The notes under the pieces are model-generated. The model was not told the origin of the DNA, did not search any database, and saw only the letters and a program-made list of their open reading frames with translations. DNA of 64,000 nt from Dryomyza anilis. Taxonomy: Eukaryota > Arthropoda > Insecta > Diptera > Dryomyzidae. Positions 37,436-47,424 of this stretch are shown piece by piece. Both the position numbers and the translations under genes were made by a program. The stretch's first letter is position 1; each line of letters starts with the position of its first letter. The stretch spans positions 25,812,440 through 25,876,439 of the forward strand of contig OX638132.1 of assembly GCA_951804985.1 (NCBI GenBank), written 5' to 3'.

Positions 37436-38834
37436 GTGAGTCAAAAATACAAATAGATAGAGAGTAATAATGAAAACAAGCCTACTATCAATTATAACAA
37501 CGCATTTAATGCGTGTTAAAAAAAATATTTCCTTAAACTAGGTCATTGCAGAAATTCTAAGCTATTGCTATAGTGTATAAAATAGTGTAAAAAATAGTTA
37601 AACCATTTAGATTGTCCGATCATTAACACAATTTCTATAATCTTTCTTATGCTAGATAGTAACTATTTAGTATATCGCTAAAAATGTAACGCATTCACTT
37701 TAGCGCTTATACGCGATCGTTTGAAACCTAGGCAATAGGTCAGAACCTAGCACATTGTGTGGAGCCACTTAAGTGCGCGATATACGTCAAAACGTTTCGA
37801 AACAATTACCGCAATTAGGCTGGAAAAAGTAAAGCTCTGTTTTTTATATATTTTTTTGTATTTGACCGACTGCCAGCTAATTGTGCTTAATTGTTGATGG
37901 CCCACGATCGCCATCAACATCCGCAAAGATAATAACTGATCTTCTTTAGCAATGTTTTGGTGGAATTATGAAAATAGCTAACATTTTTATATTGTCGAAG
38001 TTACCGCTTAGTTTGACACACGTCACACTTCCAACAACAGTCTGTCACCGCAAGAAAATAAACAAACGTTTCTTGGAGTATTTATGATCTTTTGAATAAC
38101 GATCGTGAAGAAAAAAAAGAGAACAAATAACGATTGACTTATTGACTTTAAATACGAAAAGATCATTAACCTTAAACAATTTTTGAGCACATAAGTTTTG
38201 TTTAAATTGCAGTTAACCAACTGATAATCACTGTAGAACTTTCATTTATGGCATATCTTACATTCGAAACGATCTCAGTGTGAACGAGAATTATTTCGAG
38301 AATCACTTTCACTTGTTATTATATAGCCAATATTTAGTAGTTGATTGATATTCTTTATAATATCTGCAAAATATGGAATATTTGTTTATAAACAGATCAA
38401 ATGAAATGATCAGTTCTAAGATACCAAATGATAATTCTAATTAATTCATGCGCAATTTTCATATCTAAGCTGTTTAGATCTTAGTCGTTTAAGAGCATTT
38501 ACCTCTTTTAGAAATTATAATCTTCACCTCTATAAGCATTTCTAATTTAACAAACCTCAGTCGATTACAGCGCTGGTGAATTTAGTAAAATTTGTGAAAT
38601 TGGTAGAATTCGCTTAGAATTAGAATTTATAGTTGGCGCGCATAGCAGTTCACATTTCGTTCATCTCAAAAGACATACTTATAACGTTTGATCATACTCT
38701 TTTGGCGTCATTGCTAGACCAATGAATGTTGTACAATTAATTTTGACTGCTGTATTTACGTCGATTATTTTTTTCTGTGTACCTCTTTTAGTAATTCCTC
38801 CAGTTACTCATATCCTCTTTTTCTTTCTCATCAG
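37436..38834 (+). other. Intron 4 (1,399 nt)
   Basis: It begins GTGAGT and ends TTTCTTTCTCATCAG. A CACAGAAAA-family fragment occupies 38575-38779, ending 55 bp before the acceptor. Nothing else is recognised. Confidence 0.75.
38575..38779 (-). mobile_element. CACAGAAAA element, right-end fragment near a splice site
   Basis: CAGCGCTGGTGAATTTAGT through TCGATTATTTTTTTCTGTG matches 60118-60589 with an internal deletion. Its terminus lies 55 bp upstream of the exon 5 acceptor, so it abuts the branch-point and pyrimidine region. Confidence 0.6.
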
Positions 38835-40082
38835 AGCGACAACGCCGATCTGGACAAAGCTATCTTCCCCAGCAATAATCATCCACATCCGAGTGGAACA
38901 ACACGTGAGTACATATCCTCTCCCGGCTACGACACATCTTCGAGCACCGCACCGGCCAGCTCTCCCGACCCATGTGAATACACGTACGAGGGCGCCATAC
39001 AGGACTACAAGCAACGTGTCTCCAGAGCGACGTCTGGTGGCAGCAGCGGTTTCAAAAGCAACAGCCAATTGACAGCAGCTAAAGCTGCAGCAACATCAAC
39101 AACGTCCAAAGAATCGACACCCGAACGTGGTAGTGTTAGCAATACCACCGAAACGTACGCACCCAGACGTGGCAGTAAAATTGAGGAACGCCTCATCGGA
39201 TTTGAGGTCAACTCACCCAATGACAATCAGGACATGCTGATGATGGAGAAAAATCAAAAAGTAGATCTACCAAAAATTGATATTTCCAAGCGCAAGGAAA
39301 TGTTCGAGAGCGCCGCCAATAACGGAGAGTCAAAGTCGCAGTTGGGTAACGGTGTGCCGCGTGTCACTTTGCGTGACCGCTTCAAATTGGACAGCTCCGC
39401 AACTGTGGAGAGTAAAACCGCGAACAAAACAGATGTAAGGCGCTTGTCGGGCGACATCGCCAGCATCAAAGATCGTCTGCGTGGTCTGGAGCAGCAGCAG
39501 AATTTAGTCAACGCAACAAATGGAGCCAACTCAAAGCTGGCGGAGATCACAGTGCCGCCGTTGAAGGAGCGTCTGTCGAGTTTGCAGAATGCTGTTTCCA
39601 AAGAAGAGGCAAAGAAGCCACCGGTTGCGCTAGTCGATGCCAGACAACTGCAGATTATGCAGGATGAGGAGGAATGCGCCAAGCAGCGCATGTTACAGGC
39701 AGTCGCTTCGACTACAACGACAACAACAACAAAGGTAAAGATGTCAGAGCCACACATGGAGCAGACCAATCAGTCGCTGGAGTTAGTCGAGCAATCTCAG
39801 TTATCCGAAAAGGAGCCAGAAGCAGATCGTGATGATAGCGGCATACATACCGCCGATGACGTCGAGGAGGATCAGCTTCAACAATCGGCGCCATTGCCAA
39901 AGCAAGAGCATCAGCAGGAATCTGCCGAACAGCAGCTGAACGATGCCATTGCTGCTTTGGCCATCGAAGAACAACAATTGGAATTGGCGGCAAATGCCGT
40001 CAATCAAATTGAAGCCGAGTTCGCGGTATTGAACTCCGCTGCACCAGCAACTAACGAACCGCCATGCGAAATGGAATTTAGC
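38835..40082 (+). CDS. smash: smash coding exon 5, shared part (residues 259-674)
   Basis: The exon starts after TTTCTCATCAG with SDNADLDKAIFPSNNHPHPS, phase 0. The frame is open upstream of any internal start. Notable segments are PCEYTYEGAIQDYKQRVSRA, GSKIEERLIGFEV, a Lys/Arg-rich PKIDISKRKEMFESA with VPRVTLRDRFKLD, and IKDRLRGLEQQ. These short amphipathic motifs look conserved in style. They are followed by a Gln/Glu-rich region (about residues 560-660) that may be helical. A consensus donor AGC|GTAAGT at 40083 ends the exon in phase 0, allowing a clean join to 54991 for the LIM form. No enzymatic domain is present; this is a scaffold linker. Confidence 0.85.
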
Positions 40083-40088
40083 GTAAGT
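40083..40088 (+). promoter_or_regulatory. smash: Alternative 5' splice site (GTAAGT)
   Basis: AGC|GTAAGT is a consensus fly donor inside a 4.2-kb open exon. It matches in phase (0) with the only plausible acceptor in frame with the downstream LIM-encoding exons (54990). Its use versus read-through would choose between LIM and LIM-less proteins. Confidence 0.7.
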
Positions 40089-43064
40089 TCTACTAACCAT
40101 TTCTTAAAAGATCCCTTGATTCCTTCAGACGTATGTAAAAGTAGTGCTAGTAGTAGTTGTATTGGTAGTAATGAAAGTAGTGTTGGTAAAACAGTAGTAG
40201 TTGCTGTGAATAAAGAGGTGGTGGTGGCGGATAATGCTAGTCTAAAAACACCCTCCAATCTTTGTCGTAAACCATCCAATGAGATGGTACATGCACGTAA
40301 TCTTCTCAAAATGTTCAAAGACACTTTTAAGAATGACATCGAATTGGACGAAGAGGCTGAAGATGCGCATATGTGTGCCAATGAAATTTCACCCGTTACG
40401 TCAAAAGCATCTCCAATGTTTACTGTTGGAACTCCACCAATTTCTGTTAAGTCAAATGACGCAAACACGTCACAGATAATACTTACACAAGTATATGAGG
40501 CTTCTACCCCATCTCCAGCATCCACTCAGCCTATTGATGTTACAACAAATGGTCTAACCAGTCCCATACAGACCCCTTCCTCACCGACTTTGCCACCCAA
40601 ATGCCCTGGCACACCTTCTATGATACCGCGTTCTATTGGACTCGCCAGTAAACCACCCATGTCACCTAAGCAAACGCGTTCTAATCCTACACATCCTACA
40701 GCTGCTAATCGTGAGCACCCGTTGTCACCACTGAGCAGCCCAAGTCCCACTCGAAAAACTGATAACCAATTCAGCATCAACGGTCGCGTCGAAATCTCGT
40801 CGAACTCAAAGCAAATGCAAAGTTCATCTAAACCAACCACACCAACATTGCCATCGAAGTCCGCACATTTACCGTACTTGGCAACCAGTCATAATAACAT
40901 CCACACCGATGCCAGTAGTCCTATCAAGTTACACATGCAACAGCAGCTATCGCTATCTAAAACCACTGATCCATTGAAGAAATCAATACCTTTTAATTCC
41001 GACGTTTGTGTCAGCGAACCTCACGTAATGCGATCAGCTACACCAACAGCAACACAACAACAGCAAACGGAGGTAGTAATTTGCGCACCACCCATAACGG
41101 TTGTCAATCCCGATGAGCTTCCTAAGCCAAATACCGTCAAAGCATTAACCAGCTGCTTCTCAAACGATCAGACAAACAAGATCGTCGCACCCGCAACGCC
41201 ACCGAAGCCATTGCCTAGGAATCGCATGACACAAACACCGCCGCAGACACCACAATCACCGCAAGCAATAAAGAGAAATTTTCTGCAAAATGTAACAGAT
41301 GTGGCACCAATAAAAACTGTCGAAGATGAGTCTAAGAAGCTTTGGGAAAAGATAAATGAGTTTGGTCATGCAAATGCTACAAATACTTTTAAAAGTGCCC
41401 TATTCGCAGAAGAAGAATGCAAAAAGCAGGCAGTTAATATATCTGATGTGGAACAGAGAAGAGCTTTAATGAGCATGTCACCAGAACTTAGCAAATCCGA
41501 GCAGGACTCAAAAAAACTGTCGATGATATCGAACGTGTCAACCAATTCAAGCAATTCTATGTGCGCAACAGTGCCATTTGAAACTAGTGCCATTATACAC
41601 AGCCCGCCGAGATACAGCAAAATATCGGATAAGTCCCCAGGGACGCCTACTATTTCCGAGCCCTGCATTTTACCACCATTGGCCATATGCACACCCAACT
41701 CATCAACTCTCTACAAATTGGCCTCCTCGGCACCAACTTCACCCGCAGCATCGCATTCTCCATGTAGCCCGACTGCTAATGACATTGACATCTGTTCGAG
41801 TTTTCTTTCCGGCATGTTAGCACCGCCAGTAAGTAAAGTTTACTATACGAGTGCAGAGCCTATGCAACGGCAACAAACAATCGAAGAGATACCCTGCGAA
41901 AAACTAGATTTACAGAAGAAAACGCCGTATCACCAAGTCCCGATAACATCCTGTATTGAGGTATCCGAAGATGACATACAACGCTGTGATGGCAGGAAAC
42001 ATTGTCCATCTACAAGCAAATCAGAAACATCTCAAAACGCCGCCAAGGCCATTATAGAACGACAAGAAACCGTCGAAGAAATACCGTGTCAGAAACTAGA
42101 TTTACGCAAAAAATCGCCCTATCATCAAGTTCCAATAACATCATGTTTTGAGGTTACCGAAGAAGATATAAAACGCTGTGATGGCATGAAGCCATGTACT
42201 ACCGCAAATATTGAAAAAACCAATAACTCCAAACCGAATTCGCCAATTATGGCAGCACGCGCAGCCCATTCGAAAGCGCTGATCGACACATGCGAAAAGA
42301 TTATCGCCGAAGAGCGCAAAGCTTCGCAGTATAGGGCACAAATGGTAGCATCTTCCGTGTCCACTACTCCGACGTCGCAAAAGTCTACACCGATTATGGC
42401 GCGTAAATCGAAAATACCGAAACCGATACCATGCTGCATCAGTGGCTCGGATTCAATAACATCTGCGGATCGGATTCCAATATCCGCATCATCGCCCGCA
42501 GCAGTAACCACACAAAAATCAACTACCTCACAAGATACTCAAAAAGACGAAGATGCTATGCTCATCGCGCGCTTGCATGTCGTTGAAACCCAGATTAAGG
42601 TGACGACTACAACACCGCCAGCCTCGCCTAAAGTCGATAATAAGTCACAAACTGGCAAAACGCAGCCACAACCCAAAAAAACAAAGAATATTTTTGATTT
42701 TCTAAAACGTAACTTTGGACATCATAATGCACAGGAGGAGGAACATGCGGCGACAAGCACCAAAACTACAGAGCGCACAGCTGCGGATCTTGTAAAAGTT
42801 GACGAAATACACAATATCGATAACTCGAAATTCTATATTGCCACCGACGAAGAGGACGTGGTAGCGGCGACTCCACCACCGCTGCCCAAGACACCGGCAC
42901 CGGTTAACATTGAGATTACCAAGAAAATAACAACCGACGAAATACTCGAAGAGTCGAGCAACGAATTGGCGTTGAGTCAGGAAATCAACGATATGCTGGA
43001 TGATGAATTGAACAAGTTGAGCTTGGAACCCGTGGAGGGTGACAGTGCGATGAGGCATAAATAA
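40083..43064 (+). CDS. smash: Read-through extension of exon 5: alternative LIM-less C-terminus
   Basis: If the donor at 40083 is ignored, the same frame stays open for 993 more codons to TAA at 43062-43064, giving a predicted 1,667-residue protein without coiled coil or LIM domain. That length of open frame in AT-rich DNA is hard to explain without coding selection. The tail is Ser/Thr/Pro-rich and largely disordered. It has proline clusters (PPKPLPR, TPPQTPQSPQ), a duplicated motif at 41868-42197, a short hydrophobic/basic IFDFLKRNFGHH near 42690, and an acidic end (DDELNKLSLEPVEGDS). The start of the extension is rich in GTAGT words, as if grown from former intron sequence. I cannot say whether it is known in other flies. 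Confidence 0.65.
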   Translation, partial: VSSTNHFLKDPLIPSDVCKSSASSSCIGSNESSVGKTVVVAVNKEVVVADNASLKTPSNLCRKPSNEMVHARNLLKMFKDTFKNDIELDEEAEDAHMCANEISPVTSKASPMFTVGTPPISVKSNDANTSQIILTQVYEASTPSPASTQPIDVTTNGLTSPIQTPSSPTLPPKCPGTPSMIPRSIGLASKPPMSPKQTRSNPTHPTAANREHPLSPLSSPSPTRKTDNQFSINGRVEISSNSKQMQSSSKPTTPTLPSKSAHLPYLATSHNNIHTDASSPIKLHMQQQLSLSKTTDPLKKSIPFNSDVCVSEPHVMRSATPTATQQQQTEVVICAPPITVVNPDELPKPNTVKALTSCFSNDQTNKIVAPATPPKPLPRNRMTQTPPQTPQSPQAIKRNFLQNVTDVAPIKTVEDESKKLWEKINEFGHANATNTFKSALFAEEECKKQAVNISDVEQRRALMSMSPELSKSEQDSKKLSMISNVSTNSSNSMCATVPFETSAIIHSPPRYSKISDKSPGTPTISEPCILPPLAICTPNSSTLYKLASSAPTSPAASHSPCSPTANDIDICSSFLSGMLAPPVSKVYYTSAEPMQRQQTIEEIPCEKLDLQKKTPYHQVPITSCIEVSEDDIQRCDGRKHCPSTSKSETSQNAAKAIIERQETVEEIPCQKLDLRKKSPYHQVPITSCFEVTEEDIKRCDGMKPCTTANIEKTNNSKPNSPIMAARAAHSKALIDTCEKIIAEERKASQYRAQMVASSVSTTPTSQKSTPIMARKSKIPKPIPCCISGSDSITSADRIPISASSPAAVTTQKSTTSQDTQKDEDAMLIARLHVVETQIKVTTTTPPASPKVDNKSQTGKTQPQPKKTKNIFDFLKRNFGHHNAQEEEHAATSTKTTERTAADLVKVDEIHNIDNSKFYIATDEEDVVAATPPPLPKTPAPVNIEITKKITTDEILEESSNELALSQEINDMLDDELNKLSLEPVEGDSAMRHK
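41868..42197 (+). repeat. smash: Duplicated 46-residue motif in the LIM-less tail
   Basis: Residues about 1270-1315 and 1334-1379 of the long form are two copies with a 64-residue period. Shared blocks are RQxTxEEIPCxKLDL, KKxPYHQVPITSC and a following EVxEDDIxRCDGxKxC. Each copy has four cysteines (IPC, TSC, RCD and the final C), a tyrosine and acidic flanks. PYHQVP resembles PYYQVPK in the 54991 exon. Confidence 0.8.
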
Positions 43065-43884
43065 GTGGGGTTGGGACGTGTATTAAACAACTTCCTTTTG
43101 TTAACTACTACGTAAGCTTTTTATTGGTGTGGCTGAATTTTAAGATGATTCTAATGTGGTATTTTAAAAATTTTATAATTTTGGCTAGGCTTATATACTG
43201 ATATTCTGAAAAACTCCCTCTCTAAACATAGACTTAAGATTCATAAAATTCTTGATGAAATTTAATACAAAAACGAGCTCTCGAAATTGTTCTAAGGTTA
43301 GTTCAAACTAGGGTTTTATTTTTTAAATGTGCCTTACTCAATGAATTCGAATATATCTAGAGCCAGTCTTGAAGCCACAAGCACCTCGATATTAACATAA
43401 CAAGTAAACATATTTAGTATGTTTGTTATACACTTAACTGTTTAACATAAATTAACATTTGAATACTCAATAATTCAACAATACACAGTCTAATATATTT
43501 TTCTTTTTTAAATAAACAATGTAAAAATTAAACACGCACTTTTTGTAGCCACTGTCACGCAATGATTTTATATTATAGAAAAAATACAAAAATAAATGAT
43601 ATTGTATAACGATTATTTGTAAGAATTTAAAAAGCATATATAACGTACGTGCTCAAATTAAAACAATTTCTATACTCATTATAAACACAAACGTATTTAC
43701 CTGTTGTAATATTTTGTTTGTTATTAATTACTTGAAAAGTTGCAAATAAAAATCTAAGAAAAATGTTGACCACAGCGTAAACAAAACTTAACCACAAAAT
43801 GTAATACAGTTTCTTTTACTTATTCACTTTTTTTCATACACCATTCAAATGTGTCATTCGCGTTTTGTAATTCATTCAGTCATT

Positions 43885-44024
43885 CATTAAGTCATTCAGT
43901 AATATATTCAGTCATTTATTCAGTCATCAATTCAGTCAATAATTCTGTCATACATTAAGTCATTCAGTAATATATTCAGTCATTTATTCAGTCATCAATT
44001 CAGTCAATAATTCTGTCATACATT
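43885..44024. repeat. 68-bp tandem duplication of CATTCAGT words
   Basis: CATTAAGTCATTCAGTAATA at 43885 recurs at 43953 with the following sequence identical through TCTGTCATACATT. Inside, ATTCAGTCA-type 10-12-bp words repeat. It is simple slippage-type repeat DNA. Confidence 0.85.
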
Positions 44025-46010
44025 GAAACATAATGTGTCATATCATAGATCATTTCATAAGTCTTTTCCAAAGACATTCTATGTGGCATACACTTTATTA
44101 AAATCATTACTACAAATATTCATTTATTCAAATCATCATTTATTCAAATAAGCATTCATCCATCAAATATTCCTTCAATAATTCATTCTTTCACCCAAAA
44201 ATCTTGAATACCCGATACCCGTGTAGACAATTACACTTAGCGTGTCGTATTTTAGTTTGGTATTCGTACCATGTAGTATGTATACGACATAATAACACAG
44301 AAACGTCAATTTGTTGTTGCATCCCTTAAAAAATACCACAAGTGTTGTATTTGAGAGTAGCCCTGAAACATGTTTTAGGTGTCGTTTTTTGTGAAATGAA
44401 GATAAATTGTGAAATTAAAGATAAATAGTGTGCAAAAAATGCTAATTTGTTTGTTTTTATTTGAAAATCAAGGCATATTAATGATAAATTGAAAAATCGT
44501 AAATTTATAAGAATCAACTGCATTTATTTGACCAAATATTTTAATAACCATGAACGTGGTTCTCACAGTTTAATTGACTTACTGTCGTATTCATACATTG
44601 TCGCACCAATACCATGGAACTGTGAATAGGCTAACTATTATGGTGCAGTTTTTCAGTCACAAACTTAGTTTAAACTGATATCTAGTTTCATCTATAGTCA
44701 CAAATTATTTCAAAAACATAACAAACATTTAAATGTCATATTAAAAGATTACTAATTGTCTTTCTGTCTGTAAATTTTAACGACATCCGGTTTAAAACAA
44801 TAGACGTTTTAAAAATGTCGATAAGTTTAAACTTAGTTTATACTCCCACTGAAAACTGGACCTAAGAAAGTCATAATCATGGAACTGATCGGGTTATGTC
44901 ATGGGACAATAATCTTTTCCCGATCAGGACCTTCACAATTTCTACTAGAGTATTCATAGCTTCATTCATTCATTTTATCAAATGTTCATTTTCCCAATCA
45001 CTCACGTTTCTGAACAGATTTATGTGGCGGTACGTGTGATAATACTTTCGGACTGCACTGTGTTCTGTTTTTTTTTTTCTTCGTATTTTCAGCAAACTTC
45101 TCTTGGCGGCCTTCTTTACCGGCACATTTTTCTCTGTAGCATTCGCAGTGTGCCAATTGTGGTCTTTGTGAAAAAGTGTTACCATTATTTGTTTTTTGTG
45201 TTTCCGGTGCAGTAGATGCAATTATTTCTTTTTTTTTTGTCAAGTTTTACAATTAATCTGATTCAATCAAGTTGTATTAGTTTCAATGTGATGCAATTTT
45301 TTTTGTGGATGTTGATTGTCAGTTGGCAAACTATCTTAAATTATTATTATAACATACAAAAAAACGAAGTGAAAATTAGACATCAAATGTATTATTAAAC
45401 CATTATGATAAAAATACCCAAAAACTGTTTACAAGTTTTTAATTCTTTTTCAAACAATCGCTGCACTCAAAACTTTATATTTTTAATTTAAATTTGTATC
45501 TTATGTATTTAAAAAAAACTTTAAAACAGAATTTTAAACCGTAAACGATAACAGTTAAAAGTCATTTCATATTTAAAACCGAAATCGTAACGTTTATATC
45601 AAATTAATCGGCAATTACCAGATATCCCATACATTTTGAATGGTTTCAACATATGACCAGTTTTTAAACGGTTTATAAAAAGTGTATAGAACTAACAGAA
45701 AATTGTAATTTTAATACAAAAAGTTTTAAATATTTATTTATAATTAATTTTTTGTTAAAATGAAAATTAAATAATTCAAGTATTTCTACAAGATATTGAA
45801 AATTTGTACAAAAAACTAATATTAATTTAATAACAGAATTAGATTATTGGAACCGGTTATCGAAATTACTTAGTTTTTATCCCATTACCGCACAGAGCCA
45901 AATATAAAAAGTATGATGATTATTACACCCTTTATAAAATATAAATAATATTATAATCTTATCGCGCTGAAGAATACATCCTCATTTGATATAATGAACT
46001 CTAGTCGTAG

Positions 46011-46302
46011 ACACAGAAAAATTCTCGTTTGGCATGAGGTTCGAAGAGCGAAAAAGTTCGTTTCATTCGGTTAAATCGTTTGTCGGGGGAACTGACATAT
46101 TAGCCTATAGACTTGAAATATCAGTACATACACCTAATGGTTCTAAATCTATACTAAATTATTCTAAAACAGTTCGAAATTGGTTGCAGTACAAACTACA
46201 ACTCTTATCATGTTGACAATAACAACCGACTAAGCGGTTGAGAGAACCGAACATGTTGGTTGGGCAAAGAGTTGGTTGGCGCAACAAATCTCTACTCTGT
46301 GT
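46011..46302 (+). mobile_element. ACACAGAAAAATTCT MITE, copy 1
   Basis: It begins ACACAGAAAAATTCTC, contains GGCATGAGGTT and TTCATTCGGTTAAATCG, and ends GCGCAACAAATCTCT plus ACTCTGTGT. Termini ACACAGA/TCTGTGT are inverse. It is one of three copies within 1.3 kb. Confidence 0.75.
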
Positions 46303-46411
46303 GTATGTTTAATCGAGCCGTGGACCTGTGCACATTATCACCAGTGAATTATAAATGCCAAACCATGGAGTTTTAAAATAGTAATTTCTTCAAATGGGTC
46401 CAACGCACACA

Positions 46412-46497
46412 TCCTCGAAATGGACATTTTCTCGAAAAGGACATTTATTTCCGCGAAATGGACACTTATCCGAAAAGGACACTTCTCCGAAAATATT
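46412..46497 (+). repeat. Short tract of the 17-bp CGAAATGGACA minisatellite
   Basis: Five or so units (CGAAATGGACATTTTCT, CGAAAAGGACA) match the family at 3486-4402. It lies between MITE copies 1 and 2. Confidence 0.75.
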
Positions 46498-46624
46498 TTT
46501 TTATATTAAAAAAACACCACAAAAAATATTACTCTCATTTATATATTAATTGAAAGTTTAATTGTTAGTTAAAATTTATTTCGTTTGTTAAAATTATAAA
46601 TTTATTGAAACTTAGAATTCTTAC

Positions 46625-46959
46625 AAACAGAAAAATCCTCTTTTGGCATGAGGTTGGAAGAATGAAAAAGTTTGTTGTACCAACTAACTTCATTCGGTTG
46701 AATCGAATGGTTTACAAATTTGCTGGCGGAACTGCCATATTAGCCTGTACACATGAAATATTAGTCTATACACACTCCCAATGGTTCTAAATCTGTACTA
46801 AATTTTTCTAAAACAGTTCATAAATCAGTTCATAAACTAAAACTTTTTTTATTTTGATAGTAACAACGGAATGAGCGGTTGAGAAAACCGAATAAGTTGG
46901 TTAGGCAAAGAGTTGGTTGGACAAAGAGTTGGTTGGCGCAACAAATCTCTATTCTGTGT
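46625..46959 (+). mobile_element. ACACAGAAAAATTCT MITE, copy 2
   Basis: AACAGAAAAATCCTCTTTTG through GCGCAACAAATCTCTATTCT and GTGT. It is longer than copy 1, and AGTTGGTTGG is duplicated near the right end. Confidence 0.75.
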
Positions 46960-47059
46960 TTATGTATATTATAATTCAATTTATAATTGTAACAAACTAA
47001 ATGAATTTTAATTAAAAATTCAATCTTCAAGGATTATCTAAATAGTAATATATTTTTGC

Positions 47060-47280
47060 ACACAGAATAGAGATTTGTTGCGCCAACCAACTCTTTGCTC
47101 ATCCAACTTATTCTGTTCTCTCAACCGAACTGTTTTAGAACAATTTAGTGCAGAACCATTAGGAGTGTGTATGACTAATTTTTCATGTGTATAACTTCAT
47201 TCGATTTAACCGAATGAACTTAGTTGGTACAACTAACTTTATATTCTTTCAACCTCGTGCCAAAAGAGAATTTTTCTGTG
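47060..47280 (-). mobile_element. ACACAGAAAAATTCT MITE, copy 3 (inverted)
   Basis: It begins ACACAGAATAGAGATTTGTT and ends CAAAAGAGAATTTTTCTGTG, the inverse of copies 1 and 2, with an internal deletion. Confidence 0.75.
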
Positions 47281-47313
47281 CGTGGTTTTGTTTTTTTATG
47301 TACAAAAATATGT

Positions 47314-47424
47314 TTGGGGAAGTTGTTTCCTATTCGGGAAAACTTCCCATTCGGAAAGTAGCTGTAGCTGGGAAATGTTTTTCGGGAAAATGTTCATTCG
47401 GTAAAGTGTCCATTTCGGAAAAAT
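47314..47424 (-). repeat. Minisatellite tract, inverted, beside MITE copy 3
   Basis: TCGGGAAAACTTCCCATTCG and GTGTCCATTTCGGAAAAA are reverse-complement forms of the 3486-4402 unit. It starts 34 bp beyond MITE copy 3. Confidence 0.7.

Noticed and set aside
39254..43058. Antisense frames across the large smash exon
   Set aside because: Shadows of a long, stop-poor sense exon; no recognisable product.
42939..43064. Donor near the end of the long open exon (GAGG|GTGACA)
   Set aside because: Using it would give phase 1, and the 54991 exon then meets a stop within six codons, so it does not join to the LIM exons.
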